Below are positions 16,829 to 24,533 of a stretch of DNA of 35,031 bases, one piece after another (positions within the stretch are counted from its first letter, which is position 1; each line of letters begins with the position of its first letter). Both the position numbers and the translations under genes were made by a program. Below the pieces are notes generated by a model. It ran no database searches. It was not told the origin of the DNA and saw only the letters and a list, made by a program, of their open reading frames with translations. The stretch comes from Chloroflexota bacterium (GTDB taxonomy: Bacteria; Chloroflexota; Anaerolineae; Anaerolineales; Anaerolineaceae): positions 1-35,031 of the forward strand of contig JAMCRR010000051.1 of assembly GCA_023381565.1 (NCBI GenBank), given 5' to 3'.

Positions 16829-17935
16829 GTGCCAATTTCAAATCTTGCACTCCTCCGCCTGGTTTCGCAAGGGATTTCAAACCCGAAAAACCTACGCCTT
16901 GATGATATCGTCGCTCAACTTGGCGCCATCCAGGCGCAAGATTATCTCGCCGCAAAGTGGGCCCTCGGTTTGCGCTCACCGGGCAGCCGCGATGCTGATG
17001 TCGAGCGGGCCTTCAATGAGGCGAAAATCCTGCGCACGCACGTGCTGCGGCCAACATGGCATTTCGTCGCCCCTGAAGATATCCGCTGGATGCTCTCTCT
17101 TACCGGCAAGCGTGTAAAAGCTGCCATGGCTTCCATGTTTCGGCAGCTCGAGCTTGAAGATGACCTGCTCAAGAGCTGCAATGAAATACTGGCCGTAGCC
17201 TTACAGGGCGGCAAACAGCTCACCCGCCCGGAGCTGGTCTCCATCCTGCGACAGGCGGGTATCTCCTCTGGAGAACCTCTACGTTATCCCTTCATCCTCT
17301 TGAATGCCGAGCTGGATGGAGTGATCTGCAGCGGAGCGCGGCACGGCAAGCAGCATACCTATGCGCTGCTGGCGGAGCGGGCGCTAGAGGCCAGGGATCT
17401 GCCTCGCGAGCAAGCCCTGGGAGAGCTCACCCAGCGCTACTTTACCACACGCGGCCCGGCAACCTTGAAAGATTTCGCCTGGTGGTCTGGCCTGACGGTT
17501 GCCGATGCTGAAGAAGGGGTTGAAATGAACAAACCCTATCTCGTCCGGGAAATCATCGACAAAAAAACCTACTGGCGGGCGCCTGGCACGGCAAACCTTG
17601 ACCATTCTGCTCCAACCGCATACCTCCTCCCTAACTATGATGAATACATGGTTGCATACCAGGATCGCAGTGCATTCAGCGATGAACGAATCGCCAAATT
17701 CTTGAGCCCGCGCGACAACGCCTTCCTGGGTTATTCAGTTGTCCTTGACGGACGCATCGCCGCCGGTTGGAAACGCACCATTCGCAAAGAATATATTTTG
17801 ATACGGATCAATCGATACACCCGATTTACCGAGGCCGAAGAGCAAGCCGTTGAAGACGCCGCCCTCCGTTTTGGTGAGTTCCTGGGAAAGCCCATCGAGA
17901 TTGAAAAAATGATGGATAAAGTTAGCGGCGGATAA
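16829..17935 (+). CDS. Winged-helix DNA-binding domain protein (HTH_42, AlkZ-like family)
   Basis: This 368-residue protein belongs to the winged-helix domain family (formerly DUF1006/DUF1343-like HTH_42, related to AlkX/YcaQ-type DNA glycosylases). Family features are IVAQLGAIQAQDYLAAKWALGLRS near the N-terminus, ILRTHVLRPTWHFVAPEDIRWML (residues about 70-95) and LLPNYDEYMVAYQDRS in the C-terminal half. The YcaQ branch unhooks DNA crosslinks using a QxQ or QxD motif; here QAQD at about 34-37 fits the QxQ position, but I cannot confirm activity by eye. The start is GTG at 16829 with GAGGAG upstream inside the epoxide hydrolase end. Pairing with an epoxide hydrolase would suit a response to alkylating epoxides; that is inference. 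Confidence 0.82.
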   Translation: MPISNLALLRLVSQGISNPKNLRLDDIVAQLGAIQAQDYLAAKWALGLRSPGSRDADVERAFNEAKILRTHVLRPTWHFVAPEDIRWMLSLTGKRVKAAMASMFRQLELEDDLLKSCNEILAVALQGGKQLTRPELVSILRQAGISSGEPLRYPFILLNAELDGVICSGARHGKQHTYALLAERALEARDLPREQALGELTQRYFTTRGPATLKDFAWWSGLTVADAEEGVEMNKPYLVREIIDKKTYWRAPGTANLDHSAPTAYLLPNYDEYMVAYQDRSAFSDERIAKFLSPRDNAFLGYSVVLDGRIAAGWKRTIRKEYILIRINRYTRFTEAEEQAVEDAALRFGEFLGKPIEIEKMMDKVSGG

Positions 17936-18033
17936 AAACAAACGTGACACCACTCCGCGGAAAGTCTTATGCAGGGTAATCTACCTGTAGGGCATGTTTG
18001 CAACTTGCCCAGTGGACAGGCTATATTCTTGTC

Positions 18034-18489
18034 CTACTTTAGCACAAACACAATCCGGGTCTGATGCTCGGCCTGCGGTGTCTCGGGACCGGTCAGGTAA
18101 TGCTCATAAACCAGACCGGTGGCTTCATACCCATGGTCCTTGATCCACTGGTTTATTTCTTCGTAGGCCTTCCCCATTTCACTATACGGCCCGGTATACA
18201 GGCAGCTTACCATCCTCCCGGCGGGGATTTCGCCGGCCTGGATCTCCCCTTTTCCCGGGAGCATCTTTGCCACGGGAAAACCCAACTCAACGTCTAGGTT
18301 CTGCATATCGAGATTGTGATAGGCAACATACGGCTCGCCTGCCAGCGCCTCACCCAGCTCGCCGAGATATTGATCCAGCTTGGCATACACCTGCCCGATC
18401 ACCTGGGGTAAACCTTCTACCGGCGTATGGGTACGGATGATCAGCGCCGGTTGCGCTTCGTGATACTGTGCTTCGCATGGGGTAATCAT
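18034..18489 (-). CDS. GyrI-like effector-binding domain protein
   Basis: This is a stand-alone 151-residue GyrI-like (SOUL-fold, AraC effector-binding) domain. Typical stretches are the N-terminal QPALIIRTHTPVEGLPQVIGQVYAKL, VELGFPVAKMLPG, the MVSCLYTGPYSEMGKAYEEINQWIKDHG core with its conserved Tyr-Thr-Gly-Pro-Tyr, and YLTGPETPQ-EHQTRIVFVL at the end. These domains bind hydrophobic or cationic small molecules; some act as cyclopropanoid hydrolases or toxin antidotes. There is no DNA-binding domain. The ATG at 18489 has AGGAGG 6 bases upstream, so I choose it over the start at 18519. It is transcribed from its own near-consensus promoter (18537-18565). Confidence 0.85.
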   Translation of the reverse strand: MITPCEAQYHEAQPALIIRTHTPVEGLPQVIGQVYAKLDQYLGELGEALAGEPYVAYHNLDMQNLDVELGFPVAKMLPGKGEIQAGEIPAGRMVSCLYTGPYSEMGKAYEEINQWIKDHGYEATGLVYEHYLTGPETPQAEHQTRIVFVLK

Positions 18490-18517
18490 GGCTCCCTCCT
18501 GGATTGTATTTATGATC

Positions 18518-18565
18518 AAAATCGTGTATGATTTTAATTATAGAATATTAGTTCTATTTTGTCAA
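18518..18565 (-). promoter_or_regulatory. Near-consensus promoter with two dyads
   Basis: On the minus strand TTGACA (18560-18565) and TATAAT (18537-18542) are separated by exactly 17 bases. The spacer contains ATAGAA-N6-TTCTAT (18541-18558), touching the -10, and a second dyad, AAAATC-N6-GATTTT (18518-18535), spans the expected start point. Such placement suggests strong repression by a dimeric factor. The TGA stop of the MBL-fold gene lies inside the -35 hexamer. Confidence 0.75.
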
Positions 18566-19449
18566 GGATGGATTTCCATCCCCAGCCCCTTGATGAATGC
18601 ATCCAGAAACTCCAGGGTGTCCTCCTTCTTTGGACCTTCCAACAGGTCACGCAAGCGTTCCATTGCCGCCTGCCGGTTATCGCCAGTCTCCATCACCACC
18701 AGGCCAATTCTGCGTAGCAAATGCGCCTCCTCGATGAATTTATCCCGGGTATACGGTTCAGCAGCATGAGCCAGCAGGTAATACTGCGCTCCCAACCCCT
18801 CCAGCTTATCCAACAAAGGAAAAAGCTTCCCGGTCGTATAAAACAGGTCATCACCGGAGAAACCGCTGTAGAAGCAGTCTCCCAGGAAGACAACGCCCTC
18901 TTCGGGGATGTGCACCACCGACGAATCGGGCGAGTGGTCCCCACCCACATGGATGATCCGGCAGGTGACGCCGCCCAGGGCAACCTCGACCTGTTCATCG
19001 AAGAGCACATCCGGCGCGGCAATCACCAAATGGGCACGCTCCCGGTCAGAGAGCTCTACTTTCACCTGGTCAACGACGAACGAGATCTCTTCTCCGGCGG
19101 CAAGGCGCTGATCCAGGGCGGCGTCGCGCCAATCCAGGCCCGACATCTCCATCACGCGGCGATAGGTTTCACGCTGGGCAATCGTCGGCAGGTTCAGCTC
19201 GGCGATGCCAAAGACGTGGTCCCAATGCCAGTGGGTGACGGCGACAAAACGAGCCGGGGCAGCCTTCAGCTTTCCCAGGGCGCTGCGGAAACTGGCCGCG
19301 TGCGCCGGGCTGGCGCCGGCCTCCACGATGAGCGTGCTATGCTCGCCGAGCACCGCTCCCATCACCGGCCGGTCACCCTTCTCCTCGGGCGGAGACCACA
19401 CAACGCGAGGGGTCAGGGAATTTAATTTTAGAGGTTCGACAGCCTTCAT
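18562..19449 (-). CDS. MBL-fold metallo-hydrolase
   Basis: This is a 295-residue metallo-beta-lactamase-fold hydrolase. The metal motif HxHxDH is clear in VTHWHWDHVFG (H73, H75, D77, H78); later metal ligands probably include the His in IHVGGDHSPDS and the Asp in VVFLGDCFYS. The C-terminal part ends DTLEFLDAFIKGL. The open frame extends upstream to 19794, but that part overlaps the aminotransferase gene and has no protein-like composition; the ATG at 19449 has AAGGG 8 bases away and is preferred. It lies 100 bases after the aminotransferase on the same strand. The substrate is unknown: glyoxalase-II-like, lactonase or phosphodiesterase roles all fit the fold. Confidence 0.87.
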   Translation of the reverse strand: MKAVEPLKLNSLTPRVVWSPPEEKGDRPVMGAVLGEHSTLIVEAGASPAHAASFRSALGKLKAAPARFVAVTHWHWDHVFGIAELNLPTIAQRETYRRVMEMSGLDWRDAALDQRLAAGEEISFVVDQVKVELSDRERAHLVIAAPDVLFDEQVEVALGGVTCRIIHVGGDHSPDSSVVHIPEEGVVFLGDCFYSGFSGDDLFYTTGKLFPLLDKLEGLGAQYYLLAHAAEPYTRDKFIEEAHLLRRIGLVVMETGDNRQAAMERLRDLLEGPKKEDTLEFLDAFIKGLGMEIHP

Positions 19450-19549
19450 AATTTTTCCCTTCATGATAGTCGCAACCTTGTCACCAGATGGGTTGTCGCA
19501 TGGTGCTCCGGGGCTTATCGCCGGGTGGGGCACTCCACAAGGGAGCGGA

Positions 19550-20674
19550 CTACAAAGTTGTAGACAGAGAATGTTCCACCCGCAACAACCCTTCCGCGAA
19601 ATTCTTCCGGCCAAATCCCAGGCGGAAATGGTTTTCCGGTCCGCCAAACAGGCTGCCGGGAGCGAGCATAACGCCTTCTCGATCGATCGCCGCCTGGCAG
19701 AACTCATCGACCGTCCCGCGGCCAGTCCACTCAGGGAAAGCCACTGAACCGGCGCGCGGCCGCAGCCAGGTAAATAATTCAGTGTGCCGGGCAAAGAACT
19801 GGTCGGCGGCAGCCAGGTTCGCCCGGATAATCTCCAGGTTGCGCTTCAAAATTCGGTCGCGGTTGCGCAGCCCGATCAGCGCCAGGATCTCGCTGGGAGC
19901 GCTGCTGCAGATCGTGGTGTAATCTTTGAAACCCAGCAGGCTGTCCACCAACCCGAGGATGCGAGTCGCCAGCCAACCGATCCGCAAGCCGGGCAGCGCC
20001 AGCGTCTTGGACACTCCTGCCAGGGAGACACCCCGCTCGTACAGGTCGCATATGGCCGGCAGCCGGTCGCGGGGGTCGTATTCCAGCATTCGGTACATCT
20101 CGTCCGAGAAAATCACCAGGCTGTGCTCTCTGGCAATACCCACCAGCTTCTCCAGGTCACCACGCCCGGGCAGGTAGCCGGTTGGGTTGTGGGGGAAATT
20201 GATCACCAACAGGCGCGTGCGCGGCGACAGGCTTTCTTCGAGCGCCTGCCAGTCCAGCCTCCAGGCAGATTCCCCACCGCGGGCAAGCGACCAATCGATC
20301 ACCCGGCAGCCCAGCGAGCGGGCCACCTCGTGAAGAGATTGGTATGCCGGGTGCAGAACGATGACCTCATCTCCGGGAGAAAGCAGGGTGTTCATGGTGA
20401 TAAAAATGCACTCTTCGGGGGCGGCAACCAGTGTATCCACAGGCTGGATGGTTTCGTACAACCCGGCTATCTCCTGTCGCAGCACGGGGTGCCCGGGAGA
20501 TTCGGTATACCCCAGGCTCAGATTTCCCCACAGAGCAGCGCTCTCGGTATCGGCCATCTCCAGCACCTCCGATAGATGCAGGCTCTCACAGTCTGACGGA
20601 GAGAGCAGATACGGTGTAGAGAATTCGTAGCGGGCAAAGAACCTTTCCAGGGCAAATGGGGTTAAAGGAGTCAT
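19550..20674 (-). CDS. Class I/II pyridoxal-phosphate aminotransferase
   Basis: This is a 374-residue fold-type I aminotransferase. In the shorter numbering it shows N163 in NFPHNPTG, D191 with Y194 in FSDEMYR, the Schiff-base lysine K223 in GVSKTLALPGLRIGW and R231 as a phosphate or carboxylate ligand, in the usual order. It resembles the capreomycidine-synthase/MalY-like aminotransferases in the short N-terminus and in YTESPGHPVLRQEIAGLY. The frame could start at a TTG (20701) but neither start has a good ribosome site; the ATG at 20674 is chosen. It is divergent from plsC. Amino donor and product are not predictable from sequence alone. Confidence 0.88.
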   Translation of the reverse strand: MTPLTPFALERFFARYEFSTPYLLSPSDCESLHLSEVLEMADTESAALWGNLSLGYTESPGHPVLRQEIAGLYETIQPVDTLVAAPEECIFITMNTLLSPGDEVIVLHPAYQSLHEVARSLGCRVIDWSLARGGESAWRLDWQALEESLSPRTRLLVINFPHNPTGYLPGRGDLEKLVGIAREHSLVIFSDEMYRMLEYDPRDRLPAICDLYERGVSLAGVSKTLALPGLRIGWLATRILGLVDSLLGFKDYTTICSSAPSEILALIGLRNRDRILKRNLEIIRANLAAADQFFARHTELFTWLRPRAGSVAFPEWTGRGTVDEFCQAAIDREGVMLAPGSLFGGPENHFRLGFGRKNFAEGLLRVEHSLSTTL

Positions 20675-20907
20675 AGGAATCTCGCGGTTTTCCTCGGACA
20701 AATCGGAAATATTAATCTCAGAATCCGATTATTTCTGGCAGAAATGGTAAAATAGAGGTGTTAAGGGTACAATCTTGCAACCTTAATTGTAACAGGTCGC
20801 TTCCCCTTTCGTCGATCAGATCAAATTGAAATAACGATCCGGAACGGGCGCCGGCTGAGGTTTTGCCACATCGCAGCCATCACTGCATATTCCTCGAGGA
20901 GCAAAGC
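20675..20907. promoter_or_regulatory. Divergent aminotransferase / plsC intergenic region
   Basis: This is a 233-base gap between divergent genes. TACAAT (20768-20773) and its complement ATTGTA (20786-20791) form a dyad that gives a -10-like hexamer on each strand, and TGGTAAAAT upstream (about 20744-20752, plus strand) is an extended -10 candidate. Good -35 elements are not evident. No open frame of note. Confidence 0.35.
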
Positions 20908-21663
20908 ATGGTTTCGAATTCCTGGTACCGGATCGGTCGCTTCCTGGTGAGCATTCTCGCCAGGGGTATATTGGAGCTAAGTATCGATTGGAAAGCTCCG
21001 CTCCCTCGGGGGCCGGTCATCCTGGCGGCCAACCACCCCAGCACCGTCGATCCCATCATCCTTACCACGCTGCTGCATGACCGGATCAGCATCCTGATCC
21101 GCGCTTCGTTATTCACCATCCCACTCGCCGGCCGCTCGCTGCGTTTCTGTGGCCACATCCCGGTCGTATACGGGAAAGGCGAGCAAGCCCTGGAAGAAGC
21201 CGAAGCGCTGCTCAAATCCGGTGTGTCGATCGCCATCTTCCCTGAAGGGCATATCAGCCCGCTGGAAGGGGGCTTCCTCGAGCCGCATACCGGCGTAGCC
21301 CGGCTGGCACTGCGGACGGGCGTCCCGATCGTACCGATCGGCATCCACCTCGACCACCATCAAATCCGCCTGACCCAAACGCGGGTCGACGACCAGGCTG
21401 AAATCGGGACCTGGTATTTCCACGGGCCTTATGCCATCACGGTAGGCGAGCCGCAGATCTTTCGCGGAGATGCGGAAAACCGCCTCCTGGTGCAGCGCGT
21501 TTCCCAGCAGATCATGCGCCACATCATCTTGCTGTCGGGCGAGAGCGCCCAGCGCATCCGCTTGAGCCGCGAGCTCACCTGGTTTAATACGGCGCGCTGG
21601 TGGCTGTGGTCACCCTTGCGCCTGGTCCGCTCCTGGTCGGTTTTCCAATCGAACCGCATCTAA
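20908..21663 (+). CDS. 1-acyl-glycerol-3-phosphate acyltransferase (PlsC-like)
   Basis: This is a 251-residue membrane-associated acyltransferase that adds the second acyl chain during phosphatidic acid synthesis, or acylates a related lipid. The NHxxxxD catalytic block is N42-H43-P-S-T-V-D48, the substrate-binding IFPEGHISP is at 110-118, and GVPIVPIGIH follows. An N-terminal amphipathic or hydrophobic segment (GRFLVSILARGIL) precedes the domain. The ATG at 20908 has GAGGAG 7 bases upstream, so the frame's earlier TTG at 20863 is rejected. Its last 54 bases overlap the 3' end of the convergent hydrolase gene. Confidence 0.9.
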   Translation: MVSNSWYRIGRFLVSILARGILELSIDWKAPLPRGPVILAANHPSTVDPIILTTLLHDRISILIRASLFTIPLAGRSLRFCGHIPVVYGKGEQALEEAEALLKSGVSIAIFPEGHISPLEGGFLEPHTGVARLALRTGVPIVPIGIHLDHHQIRLTQTRVDDQAEIGTWYFHGPYAITVGEPQIFRGDAENRLLVQRVSQQIMRHIILLSGESAQRIRLSRELTWFNTARWWLWSPLRLVRSWSVFQSNRI

Positions 21664-22533
21664 CGGACGGACTTTCGCCGGCGATTTTCGATCGCAGCGC
21701 AGGAGCCACTTCTTCAGGATCTGCGCCGCGGGTTGATCCTCCACAAAAATTCCTGCCAGGTCTGCGTGGTGTCCTTCCTTGACCAGGTTCACCTCCACCC
21801 GGCAGGTCTTATTTTGAGCCAGCCGGGCGGCGAATGCCAGGGTATTCTCCACGTCCACCAGGGGGTCGCGCTCGCCATGCAGCAGTAAGGCCGGCACCTG
21901 TTCGTCTCCGCGAAGTCTGCGGATTGGGTCAGCAGCTTCCCGGTTGATAGGGTTTTCTGTGAAATCGGAGATCATCTTCTGCAGGGCAGGCTGGGAGCAA
22001 TCATCAAAGCTGAGCGGGCCACTGATCGAGTAGAACCCGCCAAAGAGCTCCTGGTGGAAATCGCCCCAACCCCTGCGGCTGCGCTCGTAGACCAGCAGGG
22101 CAGCCAGCTGCGCTCCCGCCGATTGTCCTCCGGCGATCACCTGCTCCACGCGCACGCCGCGCCCCGCGAAGACCTGCAGACCGGCTTCCAATCCGGCGCA
22201 CACGTCGTCTACCTGAGCCGGGTAACGGAACCCGGGGACCAACCGGTATCCCCCCAACACTGTCGGGAACCCCAGCTCGGCGAAAAAATGGCCCACAAAA
22301 CGGAATAAATGCGGGCTGCCCCAACTCCAACCTCCGCCGTGCAAGAAGAGCACAGCCGAACGCCTGCGTCCTTTGGGCTTTGACGGCCAGAAGAGTAAAA
22401 TCGTCTGCTGGGGATGCGGGCCGTAACGAATTCTGGCTTCCATCAAACCCGGATGCGGCAGGCTTTCAGCCACAGCCTTCCCAATTACCGGCACCAACGC
22501 CACGCGCTCTTCAACGACCCACGGATTAACCAT
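21610..22533 (-). CDS. HSL/esterase-type alpha/beta hydrolase
   Basis: This is a 307-residue serine hydrolase of the hormone-sensitive-lipase/BD-FAE-like group. Visible features are the oxyanion HGGGW (65-69), the nucleophile S138 in AGGQSAGAQLA, the acid D223 in LLHGERDPLVD and the catalytic histidine H255 or H256 in KEGHHADL. It should hydrolyse carboxyl esters of small molecules in the cytoplasm; there is no signal peptide. The ATG at 22533 has no obvious ribosome site. The 3' end runs 54 bases into plsC on the opposite strand. Decayed ABC-transporter DNA lies directly upstream. Confidence 0.9.
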   Translation of the reverse strand: MVNPWVVEERVALVPVIGKAVAESLPHPGLMEARIRYGPHPQQTILLFWPSKPKGRRRSAVLFLHGGGWSWGSPHLFRFVGHFFAELGFPTVLGGYRLVPGFRYPAQVDDVCAGLEAGLQVFAGRGVRVEQVIAGGQSAGAQLAALLVYERSRRGWGDFHQELFGGFYSISGPLSFDDCSQPALQKMISDFTENPINREAADPIRRLRGDEQVPALLLHGERDPLVDVENTLAFAARLAQNKTCRVEVNLVKEGHHADLAGIFVEDQPAAQILKKWLLRCDRKSPAKVRPLDAVRLENRPGADQAQG

Positions 22534-22572
22534 AAGGATATTTTATCGTGAGTTGAAGATTAAGGGTGTTTA

Positions 22573-23259
22573 TTATATTCGTTTCAGCAGGCTGCAACGG
22601 GAAAATGTGCGCGTGCCAAACCAGATCAAACCCGCATCTGCCAGCCAGAGCGCTGCACCGAATGCCCGGGATACTCCCACACTGAGGGACAACACCCCAC
22701 TGACCTGCCCGGCAAGCAAACCCAGGCCAGCGCCACCGAAGGCACCACGCCGGCTAAGACCTTACCCAGAAAAAGCTCGCTATCGCGCGCCGGGGTATAG
22801 ATCAGGGCTTCTAAAGTCTTGCGTTCCTTCTCGCCCACGAATGACACGGCCCCAATGATCGTAGATAGCATCAGCGGCATCATCAGCCTGAAACGGCGCC
22901 AGCATGTAACCGGTGGTCAGCACCACCCAGGCCTGCAGGTCGTTCAAAGCCTGCAGCTGCATTCCCCTGGAGGGGGCCACGGATTGCCTGATCATCGGAA
23001 GACCTTCTGGCGAGCTGAGCCATTGCGCTGCACCCGGGATCCGGGTTGGGAACAGTATGAATCCCAATGGCAGTAGCGCCAGGACACCGCTCAGAATACG
23101 GATGAAGGTGGTCTTGCCGGCTCCATGCGGGCCCAAAACGCCAAAGACCTCCCCTTCTTGGACAGAGCAGGTCAATACATCCAGCGCCTGGACGGATCCG
23201 AACTGATGATCGAGCTGTTCAACTTCGATGAGCCGCCCAATGATTAACCCTCCCCACAA
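22573..23259 (-). pseudogene. Decayed ABC transporter: ATPase start fused to ABC-2 permease tail
   Basis: Reading the minus strand from 23259, an ABC ATPase begins (LIEVEQLDHQFGSVQAL, then a Walker A GPHGAGKTTFIRILSGVL). Instead of Q-loop, signature and Walker B it continues as permease-like ALLPLGFILFPTRIPG and GYMLAPF. A frameshift near 22886 leads into MMPLMLSTIIGAVSFVGEKE and TLEALIYTPARDSELFLGK, typical of ABC-2 permeases; a second shift leads to a last helix ending in LLKRI and TAA at 22573-22575. So one internal deletion joined the two genes and at least two frameshifts followed. No product would be functional. The Walker A also carries His where Asn is usual. Confidence 0.82.
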
Positions 23260-23401
23260 GTTATTAATCGCATTTTCTCGACAGGTAGAGTAATTACGCC
23301 CAAATCATATTTTGATCTGCGATCTAGATTGCCGATAGAATCTGATATTTGATGAAAAATATCATAGGACAGGAAATTCAACTCCCATATTATTAAAATT
23401 G

Positions 23402-23410
23402 TGTTATAAT
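23402..23410 (+). promoter_or_regulatory. Extended -10 promoter upstream of cspA
   Basis: TGTTATAAT matches the extended -10 consensus (TGnTATAAT). No convincing -35 is seen at 17 bases. The start point would be near 23417, leaving about 230 bases of leader before the ATG at 23649. Confidence 0.6.
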
Positions 23411-23439
23411 AAAATCTCTCATATAAGGCACGTGGTTAG

Positions 23440-23476
23440 AAACCGCTCATCCTTCTATCGGAACAGCGGTTTTTTC
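23440..23476 (+). terminator. Intrinsic terminator within the cspA leader
   Basis: AAACCGCT (23440-23447) pairs with AGCGGTTT (23465-23472), with an inner TCC/GGA pairing in the loop, and a run of T follows to about 23474. It sits roughly 25 bases after the predicted start point, so either it makes a short RNA of about 60 bases or it attenuates cspA. Confidence 0.65.
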
Positions 23477-23648
23477 TTCCCGGCATTTATGGTCAAATTA
23501 AAAAAAGGAAACGAATAAACGGAAATCAATATCAATTACCATCCTCGCTCAACTATCCCGGCCTGGCAGCCGATTTATGCCAGATCCCCTGAAAATCAGG
23601 GCACGGCACATTGTGTTTTTTTCAAATAAGATGAAGGAGAATTTTCAA

Positions 23649-23858
23649 ATGTCCGAAAAAATCGTTGGTACAGTAAAGTGGTTCAACAACACCAAAGGCT
23701 ACGGCTTCTTGGCGCAGGAAAATGGCCCGGATGTATTCGTTCACCATTCTGCAATCCAGGGCGAAGGATACCATTCCCTGGAAGAAGGCCAGAAGGTCGA
23801 GTTCTACATCGAGCAGGGACCCAAGGGCTTGCAGGCCGCAAAAGTCGTCGCTCTTTAA
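23649..23858 (+). CDS. cspA: Cold-shock protein (CspA family)
   Basis: This is a 69-residue single-stranded nucleic-acid chaperone of the CspA family, which melts mRNA structure at low temperature. RNP1 is seen as KGYGFLAQ and RNP2 as VFVHHSAI; the [11 protein letters not shown] and AAKVVAL ends are standard. The ATG at 23649 has AAGGAG at 8 bases, so I use it and not the longer frame from 23577. It is monocistronic: a terminator follows 33 bases after the stop. Regulation is probably through the long leader. Confidence 0.95.
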   Translation: MSEKIVGTVKWFNNTKGYGFLAQENGPDVFVHHSAIQGEGYHSLEEGQKVEFYIEQGPKGLQAAKVVAL

Positions 23859-23890
23859 ACCCGAACCAAACGCAAAAGTAAATAAAAAAA

Positions 23891-23915
23891 CCTCGCTTCA
23901 ACGGCGGGGTTTTTT
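23891..23915 (+). terminator. Intrinsic terminator of cspA
   Basis: CCTCGC (23891-23896) pairs with GCGGGG (23904-23909, one G-U pair) and is followed by six T; the A-run before it makes the hairpin bidirectional, so it may also end the convergent TetR transcript. Confidence 0.85.
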
Positions 23916-23939
23916 CTATCCCGAAGGAGCGCCTGTTGA

Positions 23940-24533
23940 TCAAGGGCATGGGCTAAGCAGCCTGTCGACCAGGCGTTCGACGTACCTTTTGCGGTCGGCT
24001 GCGACGTGCAGGTCGAAACCGAATTTCTCTTCGAACAGCTTTGGCGCCAGGATGACCATCAGCGCGGCTGAGATGATCTGCATGCAAGCCAGGTTAAGCT
24101 CGCTTTTTTCCAACCCCACGCCTTTCGCCTCCAGGTCATCCGAGAGATGGGCGGCAAACGCGTTCATTTTGCCGATCACTGCCGAATTTTCAAAGCCTTT
24201 GACGATCAAATCATAGAAATGCGCCCGGGTGATGCCGGGAAAATTGCCACCCCCCTCGATGAGGTGATCGAAAATGCCAATGCAGGTATCGCGCGGCGAG
24301 CTGTTCGCCAGGTAAGCGAAATCATTCCATCCGAAGGCGTTATCCAGCGTGATCTGCATGCAGCGGTCGATCAGCGCCTCTTTGCTGCGAAAATAGTAGT
24401 TGATTGCGGCGATGTTAACGCCTGCCTCGGCGGCGATGCGGCGGTTGGTGGCGCCTTTCACGCCGTATTTTTCGATGCACTCGACTGTGGCATCGATTAT
24501 CCTCTGTTCGGCGTTTACAGGTGTGGATTCCAT
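23940..24533 (-). CDS. TetR/AcrR-family transcriptional regulator
   Basis: This is a 197-residue repressor. The N-terminal TetR helix-turn-helix is clear: RIIDATVECIEKYGVKGATNRRIAAEAGVN followed by NYYFRSKEALI. The C-terminal ligand domain (about 80-190) includes IFDHLIEGGG and a helix with LNLACMQIISAALMVI. Its ATG shares one base with the TGA stop of the SDR gene (TGATG), so translation is coupled and it is made with the SDR. The likely operator is the repeated TCAAGTGATT element between the two divergent SDR genes; this is inference from position. The ligand is unknown, plausibly a substrate or product of the two dehydrogenases. Confidence 0.92.
   Translation of the reverse strand: MESTPVNAEQRIIDATVECIEKYGVKGATNRRIAAEAGVNIAAINYYFRSKEALIDRCMQITLDNAFGWNDFAYLANSSPRDTCIGIFDHLIEGGGNFPGITRAHFYDLIVKGFENSAVIGKMNAFAAHLSDDLEAKGVGLEKSELNLACMQIISAALMVILAPKLFEEKFGFDLHVAADRKRYVERLVDRLLSPCP

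Larger units (their letters stand above)
23260..23648 (+). other. Long leader region of the cold-shock gene
   Basis: This is a 389-base gene-free stretch before cspA. It is AT-rich at first, with a perfect dyad TGATATTT-N6-AAATATCA (23343-23364), an extended -10 promoter (23402-23410) and a terminator-like hairpin (23440-23476). The expected 5' untranslated leader is about 230 bases, a length typical of cold-inducible csp mRNAs. No protein-coding frame is convincing. Confidence 0.6.

Noticed and set aside
19450..19794. N-terminal extension of the MBL-fold gene
   Set aside because: It overlaps the aminotransferase gene, is Cys/Pro/Ser-rich without structure, and the ATG at 19449 has a good ribosome site.
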